DNA of 64,000 bases from Actinacidiphila cocklensis (GCF_907177275.1 NZ_CAJSLV010000060.1:1-64000); one strand, 5' to 3'; shown: positions 34,390 to 46,771, numbered from the stretch's first letter. Numbers and translations: made by a program. Notes: a model not told the origin generated them from the sequence alone.

Positions 34390-36005
34390 GCGGCCCGCTG
34401 CCCGGCGAACAGCCCTTCGGCCGCCGCGAGGTGCTGCGGCTGGGCGCTCTCGCGGCGGGCACGGCCGGGCTCGGCGGCCTGGGGCTGCTCGCCGCGTGCA
34501 GCGGCGGTACGCACCAGGCGGCCCGGCGGTTCATCCTGCCCACCGACCCCGAGGTGCGCCGGGCCGAGGCCGCCCGCCACCGCAGCGGCCGCACAGCGTC
34601 CTTCGCCCTCACCGCCGGCGCCGCCACCGTCGACCTGGGCGGCCGGCGCGCCCACACCTGGACGTACGGGGGCGAGGCGGTCGCCCCCGAACTCCGGGTC
34701 GGCAAGGGCGACCGGGTCCGCGCCGCCGTCACCAACCGTCTGACGGAGCAGACCACCCTGCACTGGCACGGCATCCGCATCCGCAACGACATGGACGGCA
34801 ACGCCCCCGTCACTCAGGCGGCGATCGCGGCGGGGGACGGCCGGTTCACGTACGACTTCACCGTGCCGGACCCGGGCACCTACTGGTACCACTCGCACAG
34901 CGGACTCCAGGCCGACCGGGGCCTGTTCGGCGCCCTCGTCGTGGAGGACCCCGACGACCGCAGTGGCGCCGACGCCGACGCGGTCCTCGTCCTCGACGAC
35001 TGGCTGGACGGGCTGGGCACCACTCCGGACGCGGTCCTCGCCGCCCTCAACCCGGCGCTCGGGGGAGGCGGCACGGCGGGGATGGGGGGCATGGCGGGCA
35101 TGGACCACTCCGGTTCCCCGTCCGCCTCGACCACCGGCGCGGGCACGGGCGGCGGCACCCCGGAGCAGCGGACCGCCGCCCGCCTGGTCGGCCAGGGGGA
35201 AGGCCGTTCGAAGGTGCTGGGCGGCATGACCCAGCACATCGCCTACCCGCTGCACCTGATCAACGGCCGCCCGCCGAACGACCCCAGGCCCATCCGGTGC
35301 AAGCCGGGCACCCGGTTGCGGCTGCGGATTGTCAACGCCGGCGCCGAGACCCCGTACCGTTTCGCCGTCGCCGGCCACGAGCTGACCGTCGTCGCCGTCG
35401 ACGGGTACGACACGCAGCCGCAGAAGGCCGACGCCGTCCTGCTCGGCATGGCACAGCGCGTGGACGTCCTCGTCACCGTCCGCTCCGGAGCGTGGCCCGT
35501 CGTCGCCCGCGCCGAGGGCCGCCCGGGACACGCCGCCACCGTCCTGCGCACCACCGACGCCGCCCCGCAGCGGAAGCTGCCGGCCGACGTCCCGGAGCTC
35601 GACGGCCGCCTCGTGCTGGAGAGCGCGCTGCGCCCCGCCGCCTCCGTACGCCTGGACAAGCGGGCCCCGGACCGCTCCTACGAGGTCGAACTCCTCCGGG
35701 CCGAGGGCCGCTACCAGTGGGGCATCGCCGGCCGGGACGCGGGCGGCCTCGTCATGAAGACCGGCGAGCGCGTCCGCATCACCATGCGCAACACCTCCGG
35801 CATGTGGCACCCCATGCACACCCACGGCCACACCTTCGCGGTGCCCGCCTACGGCGGACTGCGTCGCGACACCGTCAACGTCCTGCCCGGTACCTCGCTC
35901 GCCGTCGAGTTCGACGCCGACAACCCCGGCGAGTGGATGTTCCACTGCCACAACGCCTACCACTTCGAAGCCGGCATGGCCGCGGACCTGCACTACATCC
36001 GCTGA
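34386..36005 (+). CDS. Multicopper oxidase, exported
   Basis: 539 residues, ATG overlapping the previous stop (ATGA). The N-terminus has FGRREVLRLG followed by a hydrophobic run and LLAAC, so it is a Tat-type lipoprotein. All four copper motifs are present: HWHG (126-129), WYHSHSG (167-173), HPMHTHGH (475-482) and HCHNAYHFEAGM (520-531). The axial Met in the last motif suits a type 1 copper site. A His/Met-rich loop (GMGGMAGMDHSG) recalls CueO and may bind copper. It could take electrons from the cupredoxin and reduce oxygen, or help cofactor formation in place of MauG. Neither role is proven. Confidence 0.9.
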   Translation: MSGPLPGEQPFGRREVLRLGALAAGTAGLGGLGLLAACSGGTHQAARRFILPTDPEVRRAEAARHRSGRTASFALTAGAATVDLGGRRAHTWTYGGEAVAPELRVGKGDRVRAAVTNRLTEQTTLHWHGIRIRNDMDGNAPVTQAAIAAGDGRFTYDFTVPDPGTYWYHSHSGLQADRGLFGALVVEDPDDRSGADADAVLVLDDWLDGLGTTPDAVLAALNPALGGGGTAGMGGMAGMDHSGSPSASTTGAGTGGGTPEQRTAARLVGQGEGRSKVLGGMTQHIAYPLHLINGRPPNDPRPIRCKPGTRLRLRIVNAGAETPYRFAVAGHELTVVAVDGYDTQPQKADAVLLGMAQRVDVLVTVRSGAWPVVARAEGRPGHAATVLRTTDAAPQRKLPADVPELDGRLVLESALRPAASVRLDKRAPDRSYEVELLRAEGRYQWGIAGRDAGGLVMKTGERVRITMRNTSGMWHPMHTHGHTFAVPAYGGLRRDTVNVLPGTSLAVEFDADNPGEWMFHCHNAYHFEAGMAADLHYIR

Positions 36006-36016
36006 AAGGAAACACC

Positions 36017-36370
36017 GTGAAAAAGCTGGTCCCCCTCGTGCTCGCCGTCGCCCTGGCACCCGTCCTCACCGCGTGCGGCAGCGACGCCAAGGCCCAGCCG
36101 GTGAACAAGGCACCGGTGATCGTGACGATCAAGAACATGGCCTTCAACCCGTCCCGCATCACCGTCGCCAAGGGCCAGACGGTCGAGTGGCGCTGGGACG
36201 ACGGCGGCATGCCGCACGACGTGTCCGGTGACGGCGCCAACGCGAGCGTGCTGAAGAGCGAACTGCGCACCGCCGGCACCTACCGCCACACCTTCGACAA
36301 GACCGGCACCTTCACCTACCACTGCACCCCGCACCCGGCCATGACCGGCAGCGTCGTCGTCGAGAACTGA
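36017..36370 (+). CDS. Lipoprotein cupredoxin (amicyanin/plastocyanin-like)
   Basis: 117 residues. GTG start, signal peptide and lipobox (VLTAC, Cys20). The blue-copper ligands are H67 (in GMPHDVSG), C103, H106 and M109 (in YHCTPHPAM). The short loop between Cys and Met matches amicyanin, the natural electron acceptor of methylamine dehydrogenase. It begins 11 bases after the multicopper oxidase. The likely path is light chain TTQ to this cupredoxin to an oxidase, all tethered to the outer membrane face. Confidence 0.9.
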   Translation: MKKLVPLVLAVALAPVLTACGSDAKAQPVNKAPVIVTIKNMAFNPSRITVAKGQTVEWRWDDGGMPHDVSGDGANASVLKSELRTAGTYRHTFDKTGTFTYHCTPHPAMTGSVVVEN

Positions 36371-36440
36371 GCCGGCCGCCCCCGGCCGCGGCGCCGCCGC
36401 CCGCCTCGTCCCACCACCACCGCCCGACCCCGGAGGAACC

Positions 36441-37319
36441 ATGACACAGACACTCACCCGGCCCGCCCCGGCTGCCGGGACCCGCGTCCGCGACGCGCTC
36501 GCCCACCCGCCGCTCACCGCGGACGTCCCCGACATCCGCCCGACGCTGCGGCGGGCCGTATCCGGCCGGACCCGCGCCGCCCTGCTGGCCGGCGCCGTCG
36601 CCGCCGGCGCGGCCACCGCTGCGTCGGACCCGGCCGGCGGCACCGCCCTCACCGCCGCCGCGACGGGCGCCGCCGCCCTGACGGCGCTGGCGGCGAACTG
36701 GTCCACCTGCGGCATGTCGGTGGCCGGCGTGGTCGCCGCGCCCAAGCAGCCGGGCCGCAAGGGCGCTTCCACCCCGTGGCGGCGGCTGGGCTGGCACGCT
36801 GTGGGCTCGGTCGCCACCGCCGTCCCCACCGGAGCGCTGCTCGGCCTCCTCGGCGCCCCGGTCACCGCGGCCGTTCCCGTCACCGTCCTGCTCCTCGTCT
36901 GGGCCGCGGCGGCCATCGCCTACGGGCTGCACGAGCTGGGGATGGTGCGGATGCCGACCCCCATGCGGCGCCGCCAACTGCCGCGCCACCTGCGCAAGAC
37001 CACCGAACCCTGGAAGGTCTCCCTGCTCTTCGGAACGATGATCGGCCCCGGCTTCCTGATCTTCATCCGGTCCAGCGCCTACTACCTGCTCGTCCTCGGT
37101 GTCCTGGCATCCGGCTCGCCCGACCTCGGCGCCGCGCTGTTCACGCTGGTGGCGTTGGGCCGCTGCCTGCCCAGCCTGCTGGCCATCCTGCACAGCCGGC
37201 GCGGCGGCTCGATGCCCGGCTTCCTCTCGATGATGTGCGTGATGGACCGCCGGGTCCAGACTGTCACGGGCGCGGGGCTGGCCGCCCTGGCCGCCTTCGC
37301 GAGCCTCGCAACACTCTGA
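36441..37319 (+). CDS. Polytopic membrane protein closing the mau-like row
   Basis: 292 residues with about six hydrophobic segments (for example AALLAGAVAAGAATAA, VTAAVPVTVLLLVWAAAAIA, GTMIGPGFLIFI, AYYLLVLGVLASG) and one notable cysteine motif NWSTCGMSVAG after the second helix. GGAGGAACC precedes the ATG. I do not recognise the family. Position and topology recall MauF, a CcdA/DsbD-like membrane partner of MauE and MauD, but the CcdA proline/cysteine signature is not evident. An assembly or electron-transfer role is a context guess. Confidence 0.75.
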   Translation: MTQTLTRPAPAAGTRVRDALAHPPLTADVPDIRPTLRRAVSGRTRAALLAGAVAAGAATAASDPAGGTALTAAATGAAALTALAANWSTCGMSVAGVVAAPKQPGRKGASTPWRRLGWHAVGSVATAVPTGALLGLLGAPVTAAVPVTVLLLVWAAAAIAYGLHELGMVRMPTPMRRRQLPRHLRKTTEPWKVSLLFGTMIGPGFLIFIRSSAYYLLVLGVLASGSPDLGAALFTLVALGRCLPSLLAILHSRRGGSMPGFLSMMCVMDRRVQTVTGAGLAALAAFASLATL

Positions 37320-37961
37320 TCCCGCAGGCGCTCCGGTCCGGGACGGCTGCCGCACCCACGGCAGCCGTCCCATCCGGCGACGAACCCGCGCGCCCGCGGC
37401 ACCTCCTCATCCACAGACCGGGTGCCCCGCCCGGCCCACTCCGCCCGGGCCGGACGGCCTCCCGCCCGCTCGGCTCCACGATGAACCGAAACGTTCAACG
37501 CACCTGCTCTGACCTGGGCCAACCCCCCTCCGAGATGGCCTCCGGCATGCAGAAACCACCCTCAGCGATTCTCGCGGGGACGCGGTGATTCTCGCCCCCA
37601 TGCGCCCTGGACGCGCCCCCGGTGGCGCCTCGGCGACCTCTCCTGTGCCCACCCGTCATCGCGAGCGATCGGTCCAGCCATGGACAGACCGTCGCGTACG
37701 GACATCGTCGAGGAGGGTTGCTGCAGCAGTCGCACGGGGGACGTGTCTCGCCTCGCCACCCGGCGCGCTTCCGAGTGTCGACGAACTCCCGGTAGGAAGC
37801 GCCGGAAGGGTTGCGCACCGGTGAAAGCGAACCGCTTGCCGAGCACCGACGATGTCCTGGACATCGAACTGCAGGCCCTGGAAGGCGCCGCGCCCGCCCG
37901 GCGCGACGTTCCCCTACGTGGCGCTGCCCAGTACCGCCGCGGTCGACCAGGCCGCCTCCCT
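37320..37961. other. Relic region without an intact gene
   Basis: 642 bp between the mau-like row and the ISL3 element. Several frames stay open because of GC bias but none has a clear start, family motif or consistent codon pattern. The last 100 bases in one plus frame (GATFPYVALPSTAAVDQAAS) look protein-like and run into the IS end, perhaps a cut gene that I cannot name. Confidence 0.35.
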
Positions 37962-39300
37962 GGCCCTGTCTCACTTTCGGTGGTGACGGAGCGTGTTGAG
38001 GGTCGTTGACCTTCGTGTGAGGGAAGTCAACGAGCTTGTGCGGACGGTGTTTTCGGGGTTGTCCCCGCTGGTCATCGAGGGGGTGCTGGACGAGGGTGAG
38101 CGGATCGTGGTGCGGGCGCGGACTCCGCAGGATGCCGCGGTCTGTCCGGTGTGCGCGGTGTCGTCGAGGCAGGTGCACGGTTACCAGTTGCGGACGGTGG
38201 CCGATGTGCCGGTCGACGGGCGGCGTGTGGTGGTCCGTGTGCGGGTGCGGCGCCTGGTGTGTCCCACGCGCGGTTGCCGGCAGACCTTCCGCGAGCAACT
38301 GCCCGGGGTGCTGGAGCGATATCAGCGGCGCACGGCCCGTCTGACCTGGCAGGTCAAGGCCGTGGTCAGAGAGTTAGCGGGCCGGGCGGGGTCACGTTTG
38401 TTGGCGGGGCTTGCGGTGGGCCTGTCCCGTCACACGGCTCTGCGTGCCCTGCTGCGCATTCCGCTGCCCACCGGGCGGATGCCCCGTGTGATCGGCGTCG
38501 ACGACTTCGCTCTGCGCCGGCGGCACCGCTACGCCACTGTGGTGATCGACGCTGAGACCCATGAGCGGATCGAGGTGCTGCCCGACCGCACCGCCGACAC
38601 CCTCGAAGCGTGGCTGCGCGGGCATCCGAACGTCGAGGTCGTCTGCCGTGACGGATCGGCCACCTATGCGCAGGCGATCCGCCGCGCTCTGCCCGACGCG
38701 GTGCAGGTCGCTGACCGCTGGCATCTGTGGCACAACCTGCGCGAAGCAGCCCTGAGCGAGGTGAAGACACACAGCACGTGCTGGGCCACCGTCCTGGACG
38801 CACCGATCTACGATGGGCCCCGCGCACAGACCACCCTGGAACGCTGGCCCCAGGTCCACGGTCTCCTCGACCAGGGCGTGGGCCTGCTCGAATGCGCCCG
38901 CCGCCTCCAACTGGCCCTGAACACCGTCAAACGCTACGCCCGAGCCGACCGGCCCGAGCGGATGCTCCGCGTCCCCAAATACCGCGCCGGCCTCGTCAAC
39001 CCCTACCGCGACCACCTGCGCAAACGCCGGGCCGAGGACCCCGCCGTCCCCGTCAGGCACCTCTTCGACGAGATCAAAGCCCTCGGCTTCACCGGCTGCC
39101 TCAACCTCCTGCACAAGTACATCAACCAGGGCCGCGCGGACGCCGAACGCAGCCACATCTCCCCGCGCCGTCTCGCCCGGATGCTCCTCACCAGGCCGGA
39201 CAACCTCAAGGCCGAGCAACACGAATTCCTGGCCAAGCTCACCGCGGCCTGCTCCTCGGATAGCGGCACGCTCCGTCACCACCGAAAGTGAGGCAGGGCC
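37962..39300 (+). mobile_element. ISL3-family element with an internal deletion
   Basis: The ends are near-perfect inverted repeats: GGCCCTGTCTCACTTTCGGT on the left and, on the minus strand, GGCCCTGCCTCACTTTCGGT on the right, extending through GGTGACGGAGCGTG (34 bases, one mismatch). The 1339-bp length and the shortened transposase show loss of a few hundred bases near the right end. The 8-bp direct repeat typical of ISL3 is not found, and what flanks it on the left is not the 5' part of SulP, so rearrangement followed insertion. Confidence 0.88.
37993..39291 (+). pseudogene. ISL3-family transposase lacking its C-terminus
   Basis: 432 residues. Present: the zinc-finger-like N-terminus (CPVCAVSSRQVHGYQ, CPTRGCRQTF), the first Asp (IGVDDFALRRRHRYATVV) and the second Asp (VCRDGSATYAQAIRRALPDA followed by VADRWHLWHNL). 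The frame ends LTAACSSDSG inside the right inverted repeat. Full ISL3 enzymes continue for about 100 more residues with the catalytic Glu (usual pattern SNGRTEG), absent here. The element could be moved only in trans. Confidence 0.85.
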
Positions 39301-39826
39301 AGTCACCGTACAGACCCGCCCTGGTCGCGGTGATGGTGCTGGTGTCGGTCGGCACCTTCGACTGGCACTCCGTCAAGCCCCCCACGTTGAAGCGGATGCC
39401 GATCGGCGAGACCGTGGTGATGGCCGTCACCACGGTCTCGCCGTTGCGACCAGCAACCTGTCCATCGGGGCCGTCGCCGGCACGATCACCGCCATGGTGA
39501 TCTTCGCCCGCCGCGTCGCCCACCTGACCCACGTCACCGCCGTCACCGACCCCGACGGCAACAGCGTCGTCTACGCCGTCACCGGCGAGCTGTTCTTCGC
39601 CTCCTCCAACGACCTGGTCACCCGGTTCGACTACGCAGGCGACCCCGACAAGGTCGGCATCGACCTCACCGGCGCCCACGTCTGGGACGCCTCCTCCGTC
39701 GCCGCCCTGGACGCCATCACCACCAAATACGCCGTCCGCGGCAAGGCCGTCACCGTCATCGGCCTCAACGAGGAAAGCGCCAAGATGCACGGCAACCTCA
39801 GCGGAGAACTCACCGGCGCCCACTGA
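39301..39826 (+). pseudogene. SulP-family anion transporter, C-terminal remnant with STAS domain
   Basis: The remnant starts right at the IS end with the last membrane helices (ALVAVMVLVSVGTFDWHS, MPIGETVVMAVTTV). A base is missing near 39445, after which ATSNLSIGAVAGTITAMVIF and a complete STAS domain follow (GELFFASSNDLVTRFDYAG, IDLTGAHVWDASSVAALDAI). SulP proteins carry sulfate, bicarbonate or other anions. About two thirds of the gene is lost. Confidence 0.85.
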
Positions 39827-39884
39827 CCCGCCCCCACCTTCGACAAGCGCCGTCCACTCACGGGCGGGGCGCGGCTACGGAGCG

Positions 39885-40357
39885 GTGACGAGTTCGGGGG
39901 CGTTTGCCGGACTGCTGGTGGGAGTCGACGGTTCTCCGGCCGGGCAGACGGCGGTCGCGTTCGCTTCGACGAGGCCGCTGTGCGCGGAACCGGCCTGGTG
40001 GCGCTGCACGCGTGGACGACCTGGACAGTCCCCGTGCCCCCACCGCCACAAGATCCCACGATGCCGTACGCCTACGAGCCCGGTCTGCTCGGGGAGGATG
40101 AGGGACGTCTTCTCGCTGAGACGCTCGTCGGCTGTGCGGAGCGGTATCCGCAGGTCCCGGTCGAGTTGCGGTCGGTCCGTGCGGCCACGCGGGAGACGCT
40201 TGTCGCCGAGAGCAGCAACGCCCAGCTCCTGGTCGTCGGAGCCCGCGGACGTGGCGGGTTCACGGGGCTGCTGCTCGGATCGGTGAGCCAGGCGGTGCTG
40301 CACCACGCGCGCTGCCCCGTGGCTGTCGTCGGCAGCCAAGCCCGCGTCGCCCACTGA
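39885..40357 (+). pseudogene. Universal stress protein with one frameshift
   Basis: The GTG at 39885 opens LLVGVDGSPAGQTAVAFA, the start of a UspA domain. Near 39970 one base is missing; the next frame gives DEAAVRGTGLVALHAWTTW and the ATP-binding end VVGARGRGGFTGLLLGSVSQ then HHARCPVAVV. Repairing one base gives a normal single-domain protein of about 156 residues. Confidence 0.8.
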
Positions 40358-40588
40358 CCCGCGTGATCTGCGGCTTGGGCCAATGCGGCAGCATCGTCGC
40401 CGGTGGGCATCGAGAGGGTCTTCCGCCATGGCACGAAGAGCAGGCCCGTCGCTCCCCTTGAGTAGAAGGGGCAATGAGTCCAGGCTCCGCCCGGCAAGCA
40501 GTCGATGAGGTCGCGGGGACGTCACCTCTTCGGCGGTGTCTTCTCCCGCGCCGTTGGTTGCCGTGCCCGGCTCGGCGGTGGTGCTGGA

Positions 40589-43176
<2,588 letters not shown>

Positions 43177-43216
43177 GGAACAAGCCTTCCTTGTCGTGCT
43201 CTACCAGAACGATGGA

Positions 43217-43232
43217 ATACCCTATGGGGTAT
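43217..43232. promoter_or_regulatory. CsoR-type operator upstream of the MMPL gene
   Basis: ATACCCTATGGGGTAT, an imperfect version of the palindrome at 40900. Both lie upstream of minus-strand genes, so one repressor probably controls both. Confidence 0.75.
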
Positions 43233-43269
43233 ACCGACCACCGTAAAGGGGTACGCAGGGGTGACGCAA

Positions 43270-43285
43270 ATACCCGCCCGGGTAT
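43270..43285. promoter_or_regulatory. Perfect palindrome ATACCCGCCCGGGTAT
   Basis: 7-2-7 perfect symmetry between the divergent MMPL and ctaD genes. It resembles the CsoR sites in its ATACCC/GGGTAT arms but has CGCCCG in the centre, so it could be a second weak CsoR site or the target of another regulator. Confidence 0.6.
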
Positions 43286-43416
43286 CGAGGGAAGGCCGCC
43301 GTGAGGCGGCGGCCGTTGGCTGCTCCATTGGGCTGACGGATCGGCGGGGCTGGTTTGTCAAGCGGCGGTCTGACGAGAGCCTGGACCGGTGCTGATGCGA
43401 CCGGGGGCACCAGCAG

Positions 43417-44945
43417 ATGACAACGAGCGATACAGCGGAACCGGCCAGCTTGGACGATACTTACGAGGACGAAGTGTCGGCCAGGCTCAGGCGCCCGGGT
43501 GGCGTGGTGGTCTCGTGGCTGACCACGACCGACCACAAGATGATCGGCACGCTGTATTTGTGTACGTCGTTCGGCTTCTTCCTGGTCGGAGGGGTCATGG
43601 CGTTGCTGATGCGGGCAGAGCTGGCCAGGCCGGGGACCCAGTTCCTGTCGAACGAGCAGTTCAACCAGGCGTAGACGATGCACGGCACCGTGATGCTGCT
43701 GATGTTCGCGACGCCGCTGTTCGCGGGCTTCACGAACTGGATCATGCCGCTGCAGATCGGTGCGCCCGACGTGGCGTTCCCGCGGCTGAACATGCTCGCC
43801 TACTGGTTCTATCTGTTCGGGTCGCTGATCGCGATCGGCGGCTTCGTCACCCCGCAGGGCGCGGCGGACTTCGGCTGGTTCGCGTACTCGCCGCTGTCCA
43901 GCGCGGTCAACTCGCCGGGCGTGGGCGGGGACATGTGGGTGATGGGTCTGGCGCTGTCCGGCTTCGGCACCATCCTCGGTGCGGTCAACTTCATCACCAC
44001 GATCATCTGCATGCGCGCACCCGGAATGACGATGTTCCGCATGCCGATCTTCGTCTGGAACGTGCTGCTCACCTCGCTTCTGGTTCTCTTCGCCTTTCCG
44101 GTGCTGGCCGGTGCGCTGCTGGCCTTGGAAGCCGACCGGAAGTTCGGGGCGCACGTCTTCGACGCGGCAAACGGTGGCGCGCTGCTGTGGCAGCACCTCT
44201 TCTGGTTCTTCGGGCATCCGGAGGTGTACATCATCGCGCTGCCGTTCTTCGGCATGATCTCCGAGGGTATTCCGGTCTTCGCACGGAAGCCGATGTTCGG
44301 TTACATCGGCCTGGTCGCGGCGACCATCTCCATCGCCGGGCTTTCCATCACGGTGTGGGCGCACCACATGTGCGTCACCGGCGGTGTGCTGCTGCCGTTC
44401 TTCTCGTTCATGACCTTCCTGATCGCGGTGCCGACGGGTGTGAAGTTCTTCAACTGGATCGGCACCATGTGGAAGGGGTCGCTGAGTTTCGAGACCCCGA
44501 TGCTCTGGTCGGTCGGCTTCCTGGTCACCTTCCTGTTCGGTGGCCTGACCGGTGTCATCCTGGCCGCGCCGCCACTGGACTTCCACGTGTCCGACTCGTA
44601 CTTCGTGGTGGCGCGCTTCCACTACACGGTCTTCGGCACCGTGGTGTTCTCGATGTTCGCCGGCTTCCACTTCTGGTGGCCGAAGATGACCGGCAAGATG
44701 CTCGACGAACGGCTCGGGAAGATCACCTTCTGGACGCTCTTCTTCGGCTTCCACGGCACCTTCCTCGTCCAGCACTGGCTGGGCGCCGAGGGCATGCCCC
44801 GCCGGTACGCCGACTACCTGGCCTCCGACGGCTTCACCACGCTGCCACCATCTCCACGATCAGCTCGTTCCTGCTCGGCCTTTCGATCCTTCCCTTCCTC
44901 TACAACGTGTGGAAGACGGGGTCTGAGGAACATCGGCGTCAGATC
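43417..44945 (+). pseudogene. ctaD: Cytochrome c oxidase subunit I, amber codon and 3' truncation
   Basis: The sequence is a recognisable heme-copper oxidase subunit [46 protein letters not shown] (the cross-linked His-Tyr region), [12 protein letters not shown] and [19 protein letters not shown] at 43672-43674 stands where the family has a residue between FNQA and TMHGT. Near 44850 one base is missing; the next frame continues [20 protein letters not shown]. The last ~60 residues are missing and unrelated transposon sequence follows. It probably is a dead extra copy; the essential ctaD must be elsewhere. Confidence 0.88.
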
Positions 44946-45066
44946 GTGCGCTTAGTCCCTGTTGTCGTTCCGAGCTTGAGGGCGGCGTTTTGCCTGGTCG
45001 GGCATAGGGACGGTGACTCGGTGGGAGTTGTGGTCTGTCGGGTTGTCGCTCGCCTGGGAGGCTTGG

Positions 45067-45599
45067 ATGCCGTCAGTTGTCGGACTGCTGGAACAGCACG
45101 AGCTCGCTGCTCGCCGTCGTGTCGACGGGTTGCGGGAGGAAGCCGATCGGATCCAGGCCGAGCTGGCTGCGGCTGAGCTGGAATGGCAGGAATGGACGGT
45201 GCCCGCAGGCGGGTCGACGCTGTCCTGGCCCCCGGCGCCGGCACCACCGGGACGGAGGTCACCTCGATCCCGATGGACGCGGATGCGCCGTCGCCGCCCG
45301 GGGATGGGGTCAAGCCGAGGTCGCAGGTGCCGGTGTGGCGTGAAGGGCTTGCCTGGTCGGTGCTGTCGGTGGACTACCAACGGATCGTGCAGATCCTCGC
45401 GGACCGGTCCCGGCTGCATCAAGGGCACCTGATCTGCCAGGAGATGGCCGCAGTGTTCGGGATGGACGTGGTGCCGGCGCGAGTGGAGGGTTTGCGGTCG
45501 AAGGCGAAACGCCTGGTCGCGCGGGGCTGGCTGACCGAACTCTCGCCGGGCCAGTTCATGCTCGGGAAGGGTGTGGCCGGGCCAGGCGGCGGGTCATGA
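45067..45599 (+). pseudogene. Transposon-associated protein of unknown function, frameshifted
   Basis: From the ATG at 45067: VVGLLEQHELAARRRVDGLR and a helical ADRIQAELAAAELEWQEW, then a base is missing near 45200 and the next frame gives VWREGLAWSVLSVDYQRIVQ, MAAVFGMDVVPARVEGLRSK and RLVARGWLTELSPGQF, a wHTH-like end. I recall similar proteins lying beside transposases in streptomycetes, but their function is unknown. Its end overlaps the convergent IS5-type transposase gene by 44 bases. Confidence 0.6.
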
Positions 45600-46448
45600 G
45601 CAGGCTCATCGACCAGTAGACGATCGCCTCGGCGCTTGTGGTGCGGCGTTCGTAGTCGCGTGCCAGGCGTCGGGTGCGCATCAGCCAGGCGTTGGTGCGC
45701 TCCACGATCCACCGCTTGGGCAGCACCACGAAGCCCTTCCGGTCGTCACTGCGTTTGACGATGGCCAGGACCAGCGCGAGTACGGCCAGGCAGTGCTCGA
45801 CGAGGCTGCCGGTGTAGCCGCCGCCCAGACCAGTGCCAGCCGATGATGCGCGCCGGCCACCTGCTGGAGCAGGACCTTCGCGGCGGTGCGGTCCCCGACA
45901 TCCGCAGCGGTGACCATCACGCCCAGCAGCAGGCCGAGCGTGTCGACCACCAGGTGCCGCTTGCGTCCGTTGATCAGCTTCCCGCCGTCGAAGCCGCGAC
46001 TGTCCGCGCCCACCACGGCGTCGGCCTTGACCGACTGGGAGTCGATCACGGCGGCCGTCGGCTCGCTGTCCCGGCCCGCACGAGTGCGAACTGCCGCGCG
46101 CAGCCGGTCGTGGAACTCCCGGGCCAGGCCGTGGTCGCGCCAGCGGCGGAAGAACGCGTAGACGCGGTCCCAGGACGGGAAGTCGGCGGGCATGGCCCGC
46201 CACTTGATTCCGTTGTCGACCAGGTAGCGGATGGCGTCCAGTATGGCCCGGTGGCAGTATGCCTCCGGCTGCCCGCCCCGGCCCCGCATCCAGCCCGGCA
46301 CCGGCAGCAGCGGCCGGACCACGACCCACTCCGCGTCCGTCATGTCCGACGGGTACCGGGGCCGGCGCGTGCCGTTGTCGGCGGCGTTTCCGAACTGGTG
46401 CGCCAGGCAGTCACACCCCGGGGTGACGGAACTGGACTGCCCTGCCAT
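45556..46448 (-). pseudogene. IS5-family transposase with one frameshift
   Basis: Good sequence from MAGQSSSVTPGCDCLAHQFG through SDMTDAEWVVVRPLLPVPG, GIKWRAMPADFPSWDRVYAF, VIDSQSVKA (first Asp) and RKRHLVVDTLGLLLGVMV (second Asp). Near 45826 about four bases are missing and the end, with ERTNAWLMRTRRLARDYERR carrying the catalytic Glu, is in another frame. The ends of the element were not identified. Confidence 0.85.
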
Positions 46449-46771
46449 CGACACGGAACACTCCAACACCGGGGCCTCCTGACGTTGTTCGTTGATTCGA
46501 CACCATCGAACTGTTCAGAAGGCCCCACCTTCATGCGCCGACCCCGCAACCACCACCTGAACGGGAACCCCGGTTCGAACCGCATCCCGCACGGTCGGAA
46601 CGACAACAGCGACTTAAACAACAAGCTGAGCCGCCCACGGGCGCCCGGAGGTGGGGCGCCCACCCCAGCAAGGAGCACCGCCGCGACAAGGCGATGGGTA
46701 AGAATCTACTGCTCGGCAGCCGCAGACATGAGAAAGTGCGGCGCACCGCACCAAAGCACCATGGGGGGACC
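46449..46771. other. IS5-proximal and promoter region
   Basis: 323 bp. The first ~100 bases probably belong to the upstream end of the IS5-type element (CTGTTCAGAAGGCCCC near 46510). The rest holds the promoter region of the gene at 46772. No further gene is apparent. Confidence 0.4.

Noticed and set aside
36441-37319. Naming the last gene of the amine row mauF
   Set aside because: Topology and position fit but the CcdA/DsbD-type signature is not visible, so the name is not supported.
37495-38298. Minus-strand open frame overlapping the ISL3 end
   Set aside because: It crosses the IS boundary and encodes low-complexity Arg/Pro sequence, so it is a shadow frame.
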